This document shows, piece after piece, positions 56,015 through 64,000 of a DNA stretch of 64,000 nt. Position 1 is the stretch's first letter. The number at the start of each line of letters is the position of its first letter. A program made the position numbers and the translations under genes. The notes beneath the pieces were generated by a model. It searched no databases. It was not told the DNA's origin and saw nothing but the letters and a program-made list of their open reading frames with translations. Source of the stretch: Leptospira wolbachii serovar Codice str. CDC (lineage in GTDB: Bacteria > Spirochaetota > Leptospiria > Leptospirales > Leptospiraceae); NCBI RefSeq assembly GCF_000332515.2, contig NZ_AOGZ02000013.1, positions 248,001 to 312,000 of the forward strand, given 5' to 3'.

Positions 56015-57295
56015 TTATGGATTTTTCAATAACTCAACAATCTTTTGGTGTCCATTTTCCAAAGCTAAACTGAGTGCAGTTTGTCCTTTTTTATTTTTAA
56101 GGGAAGGATTTGCATTTTTTTCTAAAAGGAATTTTACGATTTCAAAACTACCATCTCTTGCTGCTAATAACAAAGGAGTTTGGCCTTCTATCGTATCAGG
56201 ACGGTCGAGATTACTTCCAAGAGAAACTAATTCTTTTACAATTGTCTCATTTTTAACTAAAACCGCGACAATCAGAGGAGTTTGGCCAAATTCATTGATC
56301 GCCTCCAAATCTGCCCCTGCCTTAACAATCGATTTTACAAATTCTAAAGAACCGCCTTGAATGGCCCAAAATAGAGGTGTATATTTATGTTCATCTATTT
56401 CATTCACATCGACTCCCGTTAGGCGGAGTGTATTAAAGAGGAAAATGTGGTTTTCTCTTGCGGCATAAATCCAAAACAATTTTCTTCTTCGGGAATAATC
56501 CAAAAAGAACAAACTTATCAATACAAATAATACTAAAAACGTACCGAAAGCTCTTTTGGCGGCAAATTTTGTATCAGGATGGAAGAAAAAATCTGAATTT
56601 TCACCCAGTAGTTTGATAACAGATTTGTATTTTCTAACAATCAAATATACTAATATTGCATTGGTCGGCAACGTGAAGGCAACCAGGTAGGGAATATTGA
56701 CTATTTTACCATTCCCTGCATACAAAACAAAATAAATAGGGAAAAGAGCGATAAGAAAGGTATAAATTGTAATACTCTGAGCAATATATCTTTTTGCAGA
56801 ACCACCCTTTGAAAGTAGAAGTCCTCTGTGAAAACTCATCAACTGCAATAGGAAGGAAGAAAGGATTGCCCAAACAACCGAACTTAGAATTTGCAAGGAA
56901 GGGAGTGGAATGGGCATGTCCCAACGATTTTTACTCATCCCTACATATAGGCCCGCAAGAATGGCGACCCCACCGACGAACCAAAGCGAAAAGAAAATCC
57001 GAATCGAATGTCTCGCTCGTTTCATGCGAGAAATTTTATCCTCGACTATATCTTCTTCACCAAGAATTTCCTCCACCGCAGAGGCAGCACGTAACATTCC
57101 TAAGACGGAAACACCAATATAAAAACAGAGAAACGAAACTGCCAAAATATTTCGTTTCCAAGATACATCACTGGAGGTATATCTAACTAAAACAATCAAG
57201 AGGATTGTTAAAATAGGTGGGGTAAGTAACCTAATTATAGAAATTAATCCACCGCGAAATGGATTCATCTGAGGAAGGATTTTTTCTGCATTCAT
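56015..57295 (-). CDS. Membrane protein with C-terminal ankyrin repeats
   Basis: A 426-residue protein. The N-terminal 270 residues contain about six hydrophobic helices (RLLTPPILTILLIVLVRYTS opens the first). Ankyrin repeats start at about residue 300: TPLFWAIQGGSLEFVKSIVK, TPLIVAVLVKNETIVKELVS, TPLLLAARDGSFEIVKFLLE and TALSLALENGHQKIVELLKN. They probably face the cytoplasm or periplasm and bind a partner protein. It begins one base after the stop of the beta-helix/cytochrome gene (57297), so it is the third gene of the MauG operon. No other ankyrin protein lies nearby. Confidence 0.75.
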   Translation of the reverse strand: MNAEKILPQMNPFRGGLISIIRLLTPPILTILLIVLVRYTSSDVSWKRNILAVSFLCFYIGVSVLGMLRAASAVEEILGEEDIVEDKISRMKRARHSIRIFFSLWFVGGVAILAGLYVGMSKNRWDMPIPLPSLQILSSVVWAILSSFLLQLMSFHRGLLLSKGGSAKRYIAQSITIYTFLIALFPIYFVLYAGNGKIVNIPYLVAFTLPTNAILVYLIVRKYKSVIKLLGENSDFFFHPDTKFAAKRAFGTFLVLFVLISLFFLDYSRRRKLFWIYAARENHIFLFNTLRLTGVDVNEIDEHKYTPLFWAIQGGSLEFVKSIVKAGADLEAINEFGQTPLIVAVLVKNETIVKELVSLGSNLDRPDTIEGQTPLLLAARDGSFEIVKFLLEKNANPSLKNKKGQTALSLALENGHQKIVELLKNP

Positions 57296-57296
57296 A

Positions 57297-58817
57297 TTAT
57301 TTTGCCACCCCTTTGGCCCCTTCATCTTTCAAATTCAAAATATAATTAGCTACGGCTGTTAATTTTTCATTTCCTAAATATTTTTGCGAAGGCATCTCAA
57401 TAAAACCCTCTCTCACCTTCTTTGGCATAGAGGCAAAGGAAACAACTCCATATACATCTTTTTTATATTTTTCTTGTATTTCTCTGATAGGAGGTCCAAC
57501 GGTTCGAATGGTCATGGAGTGGCAACCGGAACAAACAGCACCGAACACTTGTTTCCCTAACTCTCTCGCATCTGATTTGGCTTCTCCATCCCTTGGATCT
57601 CCAATCATCGTTTTGATTTTTTCTGTGTTTTCTGTTGGTTTGCAGATTCCATAACTACTTGTTCCAATTTTTGTGACTGCATCTGGAGCAATCAAACAAT
57701 TGTCTTTTCCTTTCCCAGAGGCAACAACATCATACCCATCGGGAAAGATTCCCACCTTCCCACCATTTGGTGATTCAGGGATTGGGTTTCCAGAGAAAAC
57801 GATTCTGATCACATAAAAAAGCCAAGAAACAATATCATCCCATTTGCGAAAGCCGTTATCGATAAAAACATTTTCTAAAATCTTATTACGATCAGGATTT
57901 GGTTCCACATCTGGATCCGGTGACTTCGAGTTAGGAAGTAAATTGTTATCACCGATTCCAATCCCCGCAAAACTATTTCTGCGTATGATATTCCCCTCAA
58001 TGGTTACTTCATCGCCAGCCATCACTCCAATTCCAATCCCAGGAGGAACTCCTGCCACTAGAGCTCCCGGTTCTGCAAAATTTCTATGGTTGTTATCAAA
58101 TATGAAATTTTTTCGAATGATTACGTTTTCCACTTTTTTTAAAGGAAGCCCTGGCAAAGCAAAGGCAACGATTCCCGCCGAATTATCGTAAACAGTATTC
58201 CCTTCAATCAGTACATTGGTTGAATTTTCTATTTCTATTCCAATGACACTTCCATAAACTTCGTTACGCCTAACATCCACATTATGGCACATTCCGATGT
58301 AAATTGCCGCATCAGCAATTCCTACACTAACCGTATCTTCAACGAGAACATTGGTACCCATCGTTGGATAAATTCCATAGATCCCGGTATTTTCTACAAT
58401 GAGTTTGCGCATAATGATGTTTCCTGCCCCTTGGGTCATCACACCGTTTGCTTTGTAATTTTTAACATGAAAGTTTTCTATGAGAAAGTTGGCACCGGAT
58501 CCGATCACACCATCGTTTAACTTTCCTTCTCCATCCAAAATAGGCCACTTACCGTTAACAATCACACCCGATAAAGTAAAATGAGTTTTGTCCACAAACA
58601 AGAACTCATGATAAATGCCAGGAAACACTTTAACTGTATCGCCCTTCTCGAGTGAGTCGATTGCCTTTTGAATGGATTCCCCTTCGTGAACTTCCACCGT
58701 GCGTGAAAAAACCTGAGAGCTAAAGAAAAAGAGGAACCAAGTAACAACCCATAGGTGGAAAATGTTTTTTTGATTTCGACTAAACTGGATAGATAGGAAT
58801 GACTTTGTAAAACTCAT
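57297..58817 (-). CDS. Right-handed beta-helix protein fused to cytochrome c
   Basis: A 506-residue exported protein. A signal peptide (VVTWFLFFFSSQVFS) leads to a parallel beta-helix at about residues 35-330: SIQKAIDSLEKGDTVKVFPG, then NSTNVLIEGNTVYDNSAGIV, VENVIIRKNFIFDNNHRNFA, and DEVTIEGNIIRRNSFAGIGI, the NosD/parallel-helix pattern. At the C-terminus, Cys429-x2-Cys432-His433 (AVCSGCHSMT) binds haem c, and the later methionine in FIEMPSQKYLG is the likely axial ligand. Beta-helix and cytochrome c in one chain is uncommon. It overlaps the MauG-type gene by one base, and so the two are coupled. Confidence 0.85.
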   Translation of the reverse strand: MSFTKSFLSIQFSRNQKNIFHLWVVTWFLFFFSSQVFSRTVEVHEGESIQKAIDSLEKGDTVKVFPGIYHEFLFVDKTHFTLSGVIVNGKWPILDGEGKLNDGVIGSGANFLIENFHVKNYKANGVMTQGAGNIIMRKLIVENTGIYGIYPTMGTNVLVEDTVSVGIADAAIYIGMCHNVDVRRNEVYGSVIGIEIENSTNVLIEGNTVYDNSAGIVAFALPGLPLKKVENVIIRKNFIFDNNHRNFAEPGALVAGVPPGIGIGVMAGDEVTIEGNIIRRNSFAGIGIGDNNLLPNSKSPDPDVEPNPDRNKILENVFIDNGFRKWDDIVSWLFYVIRIVFSGNPIPESPNGGKVGIFPDGYDVVASGKGKDNCLIAPDAVTKIGTSSYGICKPTENTEKIKTMIGDPRDGEAKSDARELGKQVFGAVCSGCHSMTIRTVGPPIREIQEKYKKDVYGVVSFASMPKKVREGFIEMPSQKYLGNEKLTAVANYILNLKDEGAKGVAK

Positions 58818-60055
58818 TATTTTATGGAACTCCGATGGTGGTATGATTCAAATTCTAGTGCAACTGGTAAACCGGACGGAACCGACTTGGGAAATTTTGG
58901 CATGTTCGCTTCATCATTCAACGTTTTTAAAAACGCGACAAGAGATGTAATTTCATTTTTGTTCAGACCCATTTTTCTTACATGCCAATGAATTCGGAGA
59001 TCACTCGGAGCCCCGTTCCCCCTGCCTCCGCCTTCATTATAAAAATTCACAACGTCTTCTAGGGTTTCTAAATTCCCAGAATGCATATATGGGGCGGTCT
59101 TAGCAATATTTCTTAACGTAGGAACACGAAAAGATCCCCTGAGTAATTCCTGTCCCGTGATCGTTTCTCTTCCATAATCTCTCTCCGTCCGGTCAAGGAC
59201 TCCTATGGTAGCAAACACATTGTTTGTGAACATGGGTGGCGGGTGGCATTCAGCGCACCTTGCCACAAAAGAACGAAAGACATTATAACCTAACAGCTCT
59301 TCAGGACTCAAAGCTTCCTTTTCTCCCGTTGACCATTTATCAAATCGACTACTGAAGGAAACAAGTGACTTTTCAAAGGTAGAAATGGCATCAATGACTA
59401 AAGGAGCTGAGATTTTTTTTCCTTTTGTTCCATAGGCCTGACGAAACATTTTTTGATAGAAAGGAATTTCGTTTAACCGAGATTCAATGATTTCTTTTGA
59501 ACTTCCCATTTCCTCTGGCGAATAGAGTGGTCCTTCCGCTTGGTCTTCTAGATTAGAGGCTCTCCCTTCCCAAAATAGATTTTTCATATAAATGACATTC
59601 CATAAACTGGGCGCCGATCGTTTCAGAATTACACCACCACTTCTGGTTGGCCCATACCCTTTTCCATCTTTTCCCATACTTTGGCTTCTACCATCCGATA
59701 AACTATAAGCTGGGTGGTGACAGTGGGCACATGACAGTTGTTTATCGCCAGAGAGGATGGGATCGAAAAATAAATATCTCCCCAAATCAATCACTTGGGG
59801 ATCCAGTTTGACTTGGGGAAGAGTTTGCCCAAGTCCTCCATTTTTCTCTAAAGAATTTACATACTGATAATTAATGACACAATACTCTTTCTCTTGTTTC
59901 CATCCCGAGGGACAGAGGGAGGAAAGACGGAAATCAGAAGGAGGCTCTACGACCTCAAACTCAGATACTTCTTGAATGATTCTAGATTCTACTTTCGAGC
60001 AATCACAAACCAATAGAACTGCAGCAAAGAATCCAAAATAAAACCGATACTTCAC
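58817..60055 (-). CDS. Di-haem cytochrome c peroxidase/MauG family protein
   Basis: A 412-residue di-haem c protein. The GTG start leads to a signal peptide ending VLLVCDCSK, so it may be lipid-anchored. Haem sites are Cys109-x2-Cys112-His113 (SCAHCHHP) and Cys267-x2-Cys270-His271 (RCAECHPP). Other family features are RSAPSLWNVIYMKNLFWEGR, VPTLRNIAKTAPYMHSGNLE and LEDVVNFYNEGGG. Such proteins reduce hydrogen peroxide or oxidise a partner protein by long-range electron transfer, as in MauG. The next gene is a beta-helix protein with its own c haem, a possible electron donor or substrate. Confidence 0.93.
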   Translation of the reverse strand: MKYRFYFGFFAAVLLVCDCSKVESRIIQEVSEFEVVEPPSDFRLSSLCPSGWKQEKEYCVINYQYVNSLEKNGGLGQTLPQVKLDPQVIDLGRYLFFDPILSGDKQLSCAHCHHPAYSLSDGRSQSMGKDGKGYGPTRSGGVILKRSAPSLWNVIYMKNLFWEGRASNLEDQAEGPLYSPEEMGSSKEIIESRLNEIPFYQKMFRQAYGTKGKKISAPLVIDAISTFEKSLVSFSSRFDKWSTGEKEALSPEELLGYNVFRSFVARCAECHPPPMFTNNVFATIGVLDRTERDYGRETITGQELLRGSFRVPTLRNIAKTAPYMHSGNLETLEDVVNFYNEGGGRGNGAPSDLRIHWHVRKMGLNKNEITSLVAFLKTLNDEANMPKFPKSVPSGLPVALEFESYHHRSSIK

Positions 60056-60215
60056 AAGACAAAGGAAACATAGAGAGTAAAGATAGAAATCATTTTAATC
60101 CATCGAATCAAAAGAAAACCGACAATTTTGCCATAGAAAAAAATCCCCCTCGAACCACTCATTGATATATATCAACCCTACTCTTTCTTATCTGCTTACG
60201 ATTCTCCTGACATCC

Positions 60216-61007
60216 TTATTCTAGTTTTGCTTGAAACAAAAGAAAACCTAAAGTAGCAAATACTCCTCCGAAAAAAATAAACAACTCTGGACCGAATGAA
60301 CCTGTCTGCCAATTAGCACCGACTAGCAACAAATATACGATTGGAGCAATGTATTGATTAGCAAATAAACCTGCAAATGTCAATTGGTTGGTAAGTCCTC
60401 CTTTCAGAAATTTCCAAAGGAATAAGTTTGGATTGTTTAGGATTGTAGAAAGAGCAAGGGTAGCCATAAAAACCATTTCCAATAGGGAAATTCCCACTCT
60501 TGGGTCTATGGACATACTGAGGTAAGTCGGATTTTGGAAAATATGACCAATCAGACTCATTCCCCCTGGAACCAGCGCTAGGTGAATTAAAATATCATCT
60601 AAAATCCATGCACTTTTCGGAGTTTTTCTGAGATACAATAGGATTTCATAAATACTAAATAATACAAATCCTGTGGAAGTAAAGATGGAAGTCATAACCA
60701 AGGAAGACTTGGGATTGATATGAACAGCAGGTGCAGATAACAACATCAATATGGAAGAAATATTCCCACCCCCAACAATCATTAATAATGCAAGATTTGC
60801 TGTAAATGGCCAAAGATGAAAATGCCTCGTTGCCAAACGCAAACCAACTATCACGAAAAGGGAAATGGCTGAAAAAATTGACAATACAGGACCATCTGTA
60901 CGGTAAAACAATGGTGATCCAAAAATCCAAGCAACTAAGACAACAAACGAACCGATTAAAACCACAATGTCAAGAATCTCAGCCCAGGTCAAAAAACGTT
61001 TTTCCAT
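60216..61007 (-). CDS. Hypothetical integral membrane protein
   Basis: A 263-residue membrane protein with about eight hydrophobic helices (for example ILDIVVLIGSFVVLVAWIFG and ALVPGGMSLIGHIFQNPTYL). The start has AGAGG five bases upstream. I recognise no family. The protein contains no long soluble domain, and the helices are spread evenly over its length. It is on the same strand as the MauG operon, 160 bases upstream, so may be separate from it. Confidence 0.6.
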   Translation of the reverse strand: MEKRFLTWAEILDIVVLIGSFVVLVAWIFGSPLFYRTDGPVLSIFSAISLFVIVGLRLATRHFHLWPFTANLALLMIVGGGNISSILMLLSAPAVHINPKSSLVMTSIFTSTGFVLFSIYEILLYLRKTPKSAWILDDILIHLALVPGGMSLIGHIFQNPTYLSMSIDPRVGISLLEMVFMATLALSTILNNPNLFLWKFLKGGLTNQLTFAGLFANQYIAPIVYLLLVGANWQTGSFGPELFIFFGGVFATLGFLLFQAKLE

Positions 61008-61175
61008 AGAAACCTCTTATCCCTCTAAACTGCATTGATTGGCCATGGTTTGTTTATTTTTGCAAACAAAATTTGACCGATAGAATCTCTGATTTTAGTT
61101 CGGGAAAGGTTGGAAATTCTTCGCCGATATTTTCATCTTAGAAAAACTATTAGGAAGATTCTTTCCCATCGGTTT

Positions 61176-61898
61176 CTACTGCTCCACACAAAGGAGCGAG
61201 TGGGAATTATTACAAAGATTGGATGCGGCTCCAATCATTGGATTTGTGCTTTGATCATTTAGTGTTCCAACAAATGAGTTTGATCCATCGATCCAATTGT
61301 CACAATGAAGGCTCGTTTCCGTTGTCCAATTTGCATTGAACCCAAGCCAAGTTGTAACGCTAGGAATTGATACTGGATTTGTTTGAGTCATGAGTAGTCC
61401 ATTACTGTTTGTTGTACCAATAGCAACAGCATCTGCAACACGAACATAACTACTGTTTGGTTTCATAACCCAATCCAGATGCTCCGAAGCACCACCGCCA
61501 CAGTTTGCAGTAAGGCATGCTCTTCTAACAATTGCATCAGAAAGAAACGCCTTATAGGTACCAGAATTCGGTTTATTCGTATCTAGCGCACATTTGCTGT
61601 CGGCACCGGAAATTCCTCCCAATCCTCCGGAATACGGAACGGCAGTTATGAATATTCGGCACGGGTTACAAGGTAAAACTGCGGATGCCTCATTCTTCCT
61701 ATTCGCATCGCAATAAGCATCTTTATCGTTTGTTGCTATTTTTACAAAAAGACCTGTCGTATAATCCTTAGATAAAGGGTCGCAGGGATTGTTCATCTTT
61801 AGATCCGCACAACTGAAAAGATACAGAGAGAACAAAAAAAGTTGAATCCTGTTCTCGAAAATCAAGTTTCTTACAGAATTTGTACCTTTTTTTGACAT
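61176..61898 (-). CDS. DUF1554 lipoprotein
   Basis: A 240-residue lipoprotein. The signal peptide ends in LYLFSCADL. Residues about 75-240 are a complete DUF1554 domain: PCRIFITAVPYSGGLGGISG, ADSKCALDTNKPNSGTYKAF, HLDWVMKPNSSYVRVADAVA, TTWLGFNANWTTETSLHCDN, and the end NLCNNSHSLLCVEQ. The domain is of the DUF1554 type described almost only in leptospires and has a C-type lectin-like pattern of cysteines; ligands are unknown. The copy at 18465 is a longer, divergent relative, and 45071 keeps only its tail. Confidence 0.85.
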   Translation of the reverse strand: MSKKGTNSVRNLIFENRIQLFLFSLYLFSCADLKMNNPCDPLSKDYTTGLFVKIATNDKDAYCDANRKNEASAVLPCNPCRIFITAVPYSGGLGGISGADSKCALDTNKPNSGTYKAFLSDAIVRRACLTANCGGGASEHLDWVMKPNSSYVRVADAVAIGTTNSNGLLMTQTNPVSIPSVTTWLGFNANWTTETSLHCDNWIDGSNSFVGTLNDQSTNPMIGAASNLCNNSHSLLCVEQ

Positions 61899-62259
61899 AC
61901 GAGTAAGACCTTTTACTTCAGTTTCAAACTAAGTCAATAAATTTCAGTACCATCTATTATTTTGTGTAGCGAATTGATAGGGAAGTGATTCCAATGATCG
62001 CTTCTTGTGAGAGAAATAGGGGCGTTCCCAATCCGACTGGTGTTTGGTATTTTAATCTCGTTAGGGTCGGACTCTTCCGGGGTGCGCTAAACGCTCCCGT
62101 CACCCACCATCTAACGATGGCAGGGGATCATAGTCTTCAACTTCGAGCTATAGCATGCTATTAGTTAACTTTGCCTTGGCCCACTCGTTTTTCGTCAAAT
62201 TTTCTTCTTGCGAATCAAAGAGATTCGGTATAAACATTTCATTGCATATACGGAATAAA
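61899..62259. other. GC-rich structured intergenic block
   Basis: In a genome of low GC, positions about 62018-62130 are clearly GC-rich. TCCGAC (62032) pairs with GTCGGA (62066), and CCATC (62107) with GATGG (62116) around a TAAC loop. The words CTCTTCCGGGGTGCGCTAAA and ACGCTCCCGTC follow the style of repeated, intergenic elements seen in Leptospira, but I cannot check copy number. No tRNA fold fits and no clear open frame exists. It may be a repeat element or a small RNA. Confidence 0.35.
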
Positions 62260-62964
62260 ATGACTCCCATTAGAACCTATTTACTCATCCTTTTTTCTTT
62301 TATTGGAATCGGAATTTCATTAAATTCAGAACCATTGTCGGAGACGAATCAAAAAGCGATTGATGCCTTTTACCAGAAAAACTGGTCTCAGGCCGAAATC
62401 TGGTTCAAAGAGAGTTTAAAGAAAAATCCAAATGACCCATACGCAAACTATAACTTGGCATGCGTTTACACCATCCTACTAAGTCAATGCGAGTATTTGA
62501 CAGAAGAACAAGACGTTTTTCAGTTATTAAATCATGCAGTCACATATAAAAAGTCTTACAAAAGTTTGATGCTTAAAGACAAAGATCTTTCCTTACTTCG
62601 TAATACATACAGATTTAATGAAATTGCAGGTTTAAGTCCAAAGGAACTCTTTACAAATATTTTTTGGTTTGGTCCCAGTCCCGGTGCTTATGGGCCAGTA
62701 TCAGAAATCAAGTTTGATGCTAATGGTTCCTTTGAACTCACTTTGGTGGAATTTCGGGAAAGTGACGGTGCTCTGGAAAAACCAAAGTATCGAGGAAAGT
62801 ATCAATGGATTTCCGAAAAAGTCCTTCAATTAGAATTTCAAAAACTTCCTTCCTCACTTCCCAACCAAACAAAAAAAAGGCAAGCCCGTTGGAACAAAAA
62901 TAGCCTCGAAATCGATGGCTTTGAATACCAATTTACAGATTCACCTGACCGTTGTTCTGCGTAG
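62260..62964 (+). CDS. Exported TPR-like protein
   Basis: A 234-residue protein with an N-terminal signal peptide (MTPIRTYLLILFSFIGIGIS). Residues about 25-75 form a TPR-like pair (KAIDAFYQKNWSQAEIWFKE, NPNDPYANYNLACVYTIL). The later part is beta-rich (GPVSEIKFDANGSFELTLVE, KYRGKYQWISEKVLQLEF). No family is recognised. The start at 62260 has CGGA six bases upstream; a longer frame to 62155 exists but runs through the GC-rich block and is unlikely. The gene converges on the DEAD-box helicase. Confidence 0.65.
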   Translation: MTPIRTYLLILFSFIGIGISLNSEPLSETNQKAIDAFYQKNWSQAEIWFKESLKKNPNDPYANYNLACVYTILLSQCEYLTEEQDVFQLLNHAVTYKKSYKSLMLKDKDLSLLRNTYRFNEIAGLSPKELFTNIFWFGPSPGAYGPVSEIKFDANGSFELTLVEFRESDGALEKPKYRGKYQWISEKVLQLEFQKLPSSLPNQTKKRQARWNKNSLEIDGFEYQFTDSPDRCSA

Positions 62965-62973
62965 AATGTCTCA

Positions 62974-64000
62974 CTACCTAAATCGTGACATTTTTGCTTT
63001 CGGCGTTTTTTTCGCACTAGGAGATGATTTTTTAGGCTCGGAACGATTGCCTGAATCACTTGGCTTTCTTTTTTCCGATTGCCCTTGACTCCGATGTGAG
63101 TTTTGTTTGGAGTTCTTCTGTGAGTTCGCATTACGGCCAGAAGAATTATTTCCCGATTGTGAGGGACGTCTATGACCTCTATTGCCGCCACCTCCTGATC
63201 CATGAATTTTGGGAGCTTTGCCTGTATGCGATTCAACCCGCGCTGCATGGAAAGGATGGTCCCGATCCACTGGGATCGAAATTCCAATTACTTTTTCAAT
63301 GTCTTTGATCAGTGATCTTTCGTCTGCCTCTGCGATTGCAATGGCAATTCCATTTTTCCCTGCACGTGCTGTACGGCCAATTCGATGTACATAGGTTTCG
63401 GGAACATAAGGAATCTCATAATTAATTACATGGGTGATGTCATCGATGTCTATTCCTCGGGCAGCCAAATCGGTTGCGACAAGGGCTCTGTTTTTTCCCG
63501 AACGAAAATCTTCTAAGGCTCTTTGTCTAGCTGATTGACTTTTATTGCCGTGAATTACATCAGTTTTGATTCCACTTTTGTTCAAGAGTTCCGAAATTTT
63601 ATTTGCTCCATGTTTTGTTTTGGTAAAGATAATAGTTTTTTTAAAATTTTTATCTTTAAACAAATGAAGGAGAAGATTTTTTTTATCTGCAAGTTCTGTA
63701 TACATTACAGATTGTGAAATTAGTTCTACTGTCGACGAAACAGGTGTTATATCGATACGAATTGGCTCTACCAAAATTGAGTTTGCCAATTTTTCTATTT
63801 CAGATGGCATCGTTGCAGAAAAAAACAAATTCTGTCTGCGCTTCGGAAGAAAGGAAATGATTTTTCGAATATCATGGATAAAACCCATATCCAACATCCT
63901 ATCTGCTTCATCTAACACAAATATTTCGAGATTTTTCAATGTTACCAAATTTTGGTTCATCAAATCGACCAGGCGACCAGGCGTGGCAATGAGCACATCC
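62974..64000 (-). CDS. DEAD-box RNA helicase, partial
   Basis: The right window edge cuts off the N-terminus, so 342 residues remain. Present are motif Ib ATPGRLVDL, motif II VLDEADRMLDMGF, motif III FFSATMP, motif IV IIFTKTKHGANKI, VATDLAARGIDIDD, and motif VI HRIGRTARAGKNG. The C-terminal 100 residues form a long, basic, Ser/Lys/Gly-rich tail (KKTPKAKMSRFR at the end), as in RhlE-type helicases that unwind structured RNA in ribosome assembly or RNA decay. It is a RhlE-like protein; the exact subtype cannot be told from the C-terminal half alone. Confidence 0.92.
   Translation of the reverse strand, partial: DVLIATPGRLVDLMNQNLVTLKNLEIFVLDEADRMLDMGFIHDIRKIISFLPKRRQNLFFSATMPSEIEKLANSILVEPIRIDITPVSSTVELISQSVMYTELADKKNLLLHLFKDKNFKKTIIFTKTKHGANKISELLNKSGIKTDVIHGNKSQSARQRALEDFRSGKNRALVATDLAARGIDIDDITHVINYEIPYVPETYVHRIGRTARAGKNGIAIAIAEADERSLIKDIEKVIGISIPVDRDHPFHAARVESHTGKAPKIHGSGGGGNRGHRRPSQSGNNSSGRNANSQKNSKQNSHRSQGQSEKRKPSDSGNRSEPKKSSPSAKKTPKAKMSRFR

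Noticed and set aside
62018..62130. tRNA-like GC-rich sequence
   Set aside because: The stems do not form a cloverleaf and no T-loop or anticodon arm can be placed.
62838..63287. Minus-strand open frame of 149 codons
   Set aside because: Out-of-frame shadow of the DEAD-box helicase tail and of the 62260 gene end.

Overview
The window looks like chromosome of a Leptospira, most likely a saprophytic (L. biflexa-type) species. The reasons are a low overall GC content, many lipoproteins with a short signal peptide ending in a loose lipobox, two DUF1554 lipoproteins and fragments of a third, repeated 7TMR-DISM sensor proteins, and gene content (EutBC, catalase-peroxidase, glycolipid hydrolases) that fits a free-living heterotroph. 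This is inference from gene families; no rRNA or other species marker is present. No tRNA, CRISPR array or insertion sequence was seen.

Layout. 1-8149: a partial fadH divergent from a TetR gene with two matching operators, a beta-helix lipoprotein, a second TetR, and a divergent pair of lipoprotein hydrolases (neutral ceramidase and endoglycosylceramidase-like GH5) that could together strip and cleave glycosphingolipids. 8449-17325: small-molecule metabolism and regulators (LLM flavoenzyme, polyester/feruloyl-type esterase, HxlR plus SDR with twin operators, DSD1-type PLP enzyme, chemoreceptor, ArsR-SRPBCC pair, a frameshifted GST). 17510-24988: two lipoproteins, a membrane LuxR regulator, then a B12-related block: eutB-eutC followed by a probable cobalamin riboswitch that leads into a CWC zinc-type protein and a proline-dehydrogenase-like gene. 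25363-27971: exported KatG coupled to a HiPIP. 29016-42844: four 7TMR-DISM sensors with four different output modules, interleaved with recQ, prpE and a WG-repeat gene. 42851-49311: a cluster of LamG/NHL/DUF1554 surface-type lipoproteins. 49368-55033: membrane proteins and regulators, including an ArsR-rhodanese fusion facing a DUF2938-MFS operon across a long palindrome. 55062-60055: an orphan tyrosine recombinase and a three-gene operon of MauG-type di-haem peroxidase, beta-helix protein fused to cytochrome c, and membrane ankyrin protein. 60216-64000: membrane protein, DUF1554 lipoprotein, a GC-rich structured intergenic block, a TPR-like exported protein and a partial DEAD-box helicase.

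The strongest candidates for something undescribed are the probable B12 riboswitch ahead of a proline-dehydrogenase-like gene (22131-22239), the ceramidase/endoglycosylceramidase pair with a shared palindrome, the KatG-HiPIP operon, and the MauG/beta-helix-cytochrome/ankyrin operon. Several gene remnants (11971, 15523, 38631, the GST frameshift) show ongoing decay between intact operons.
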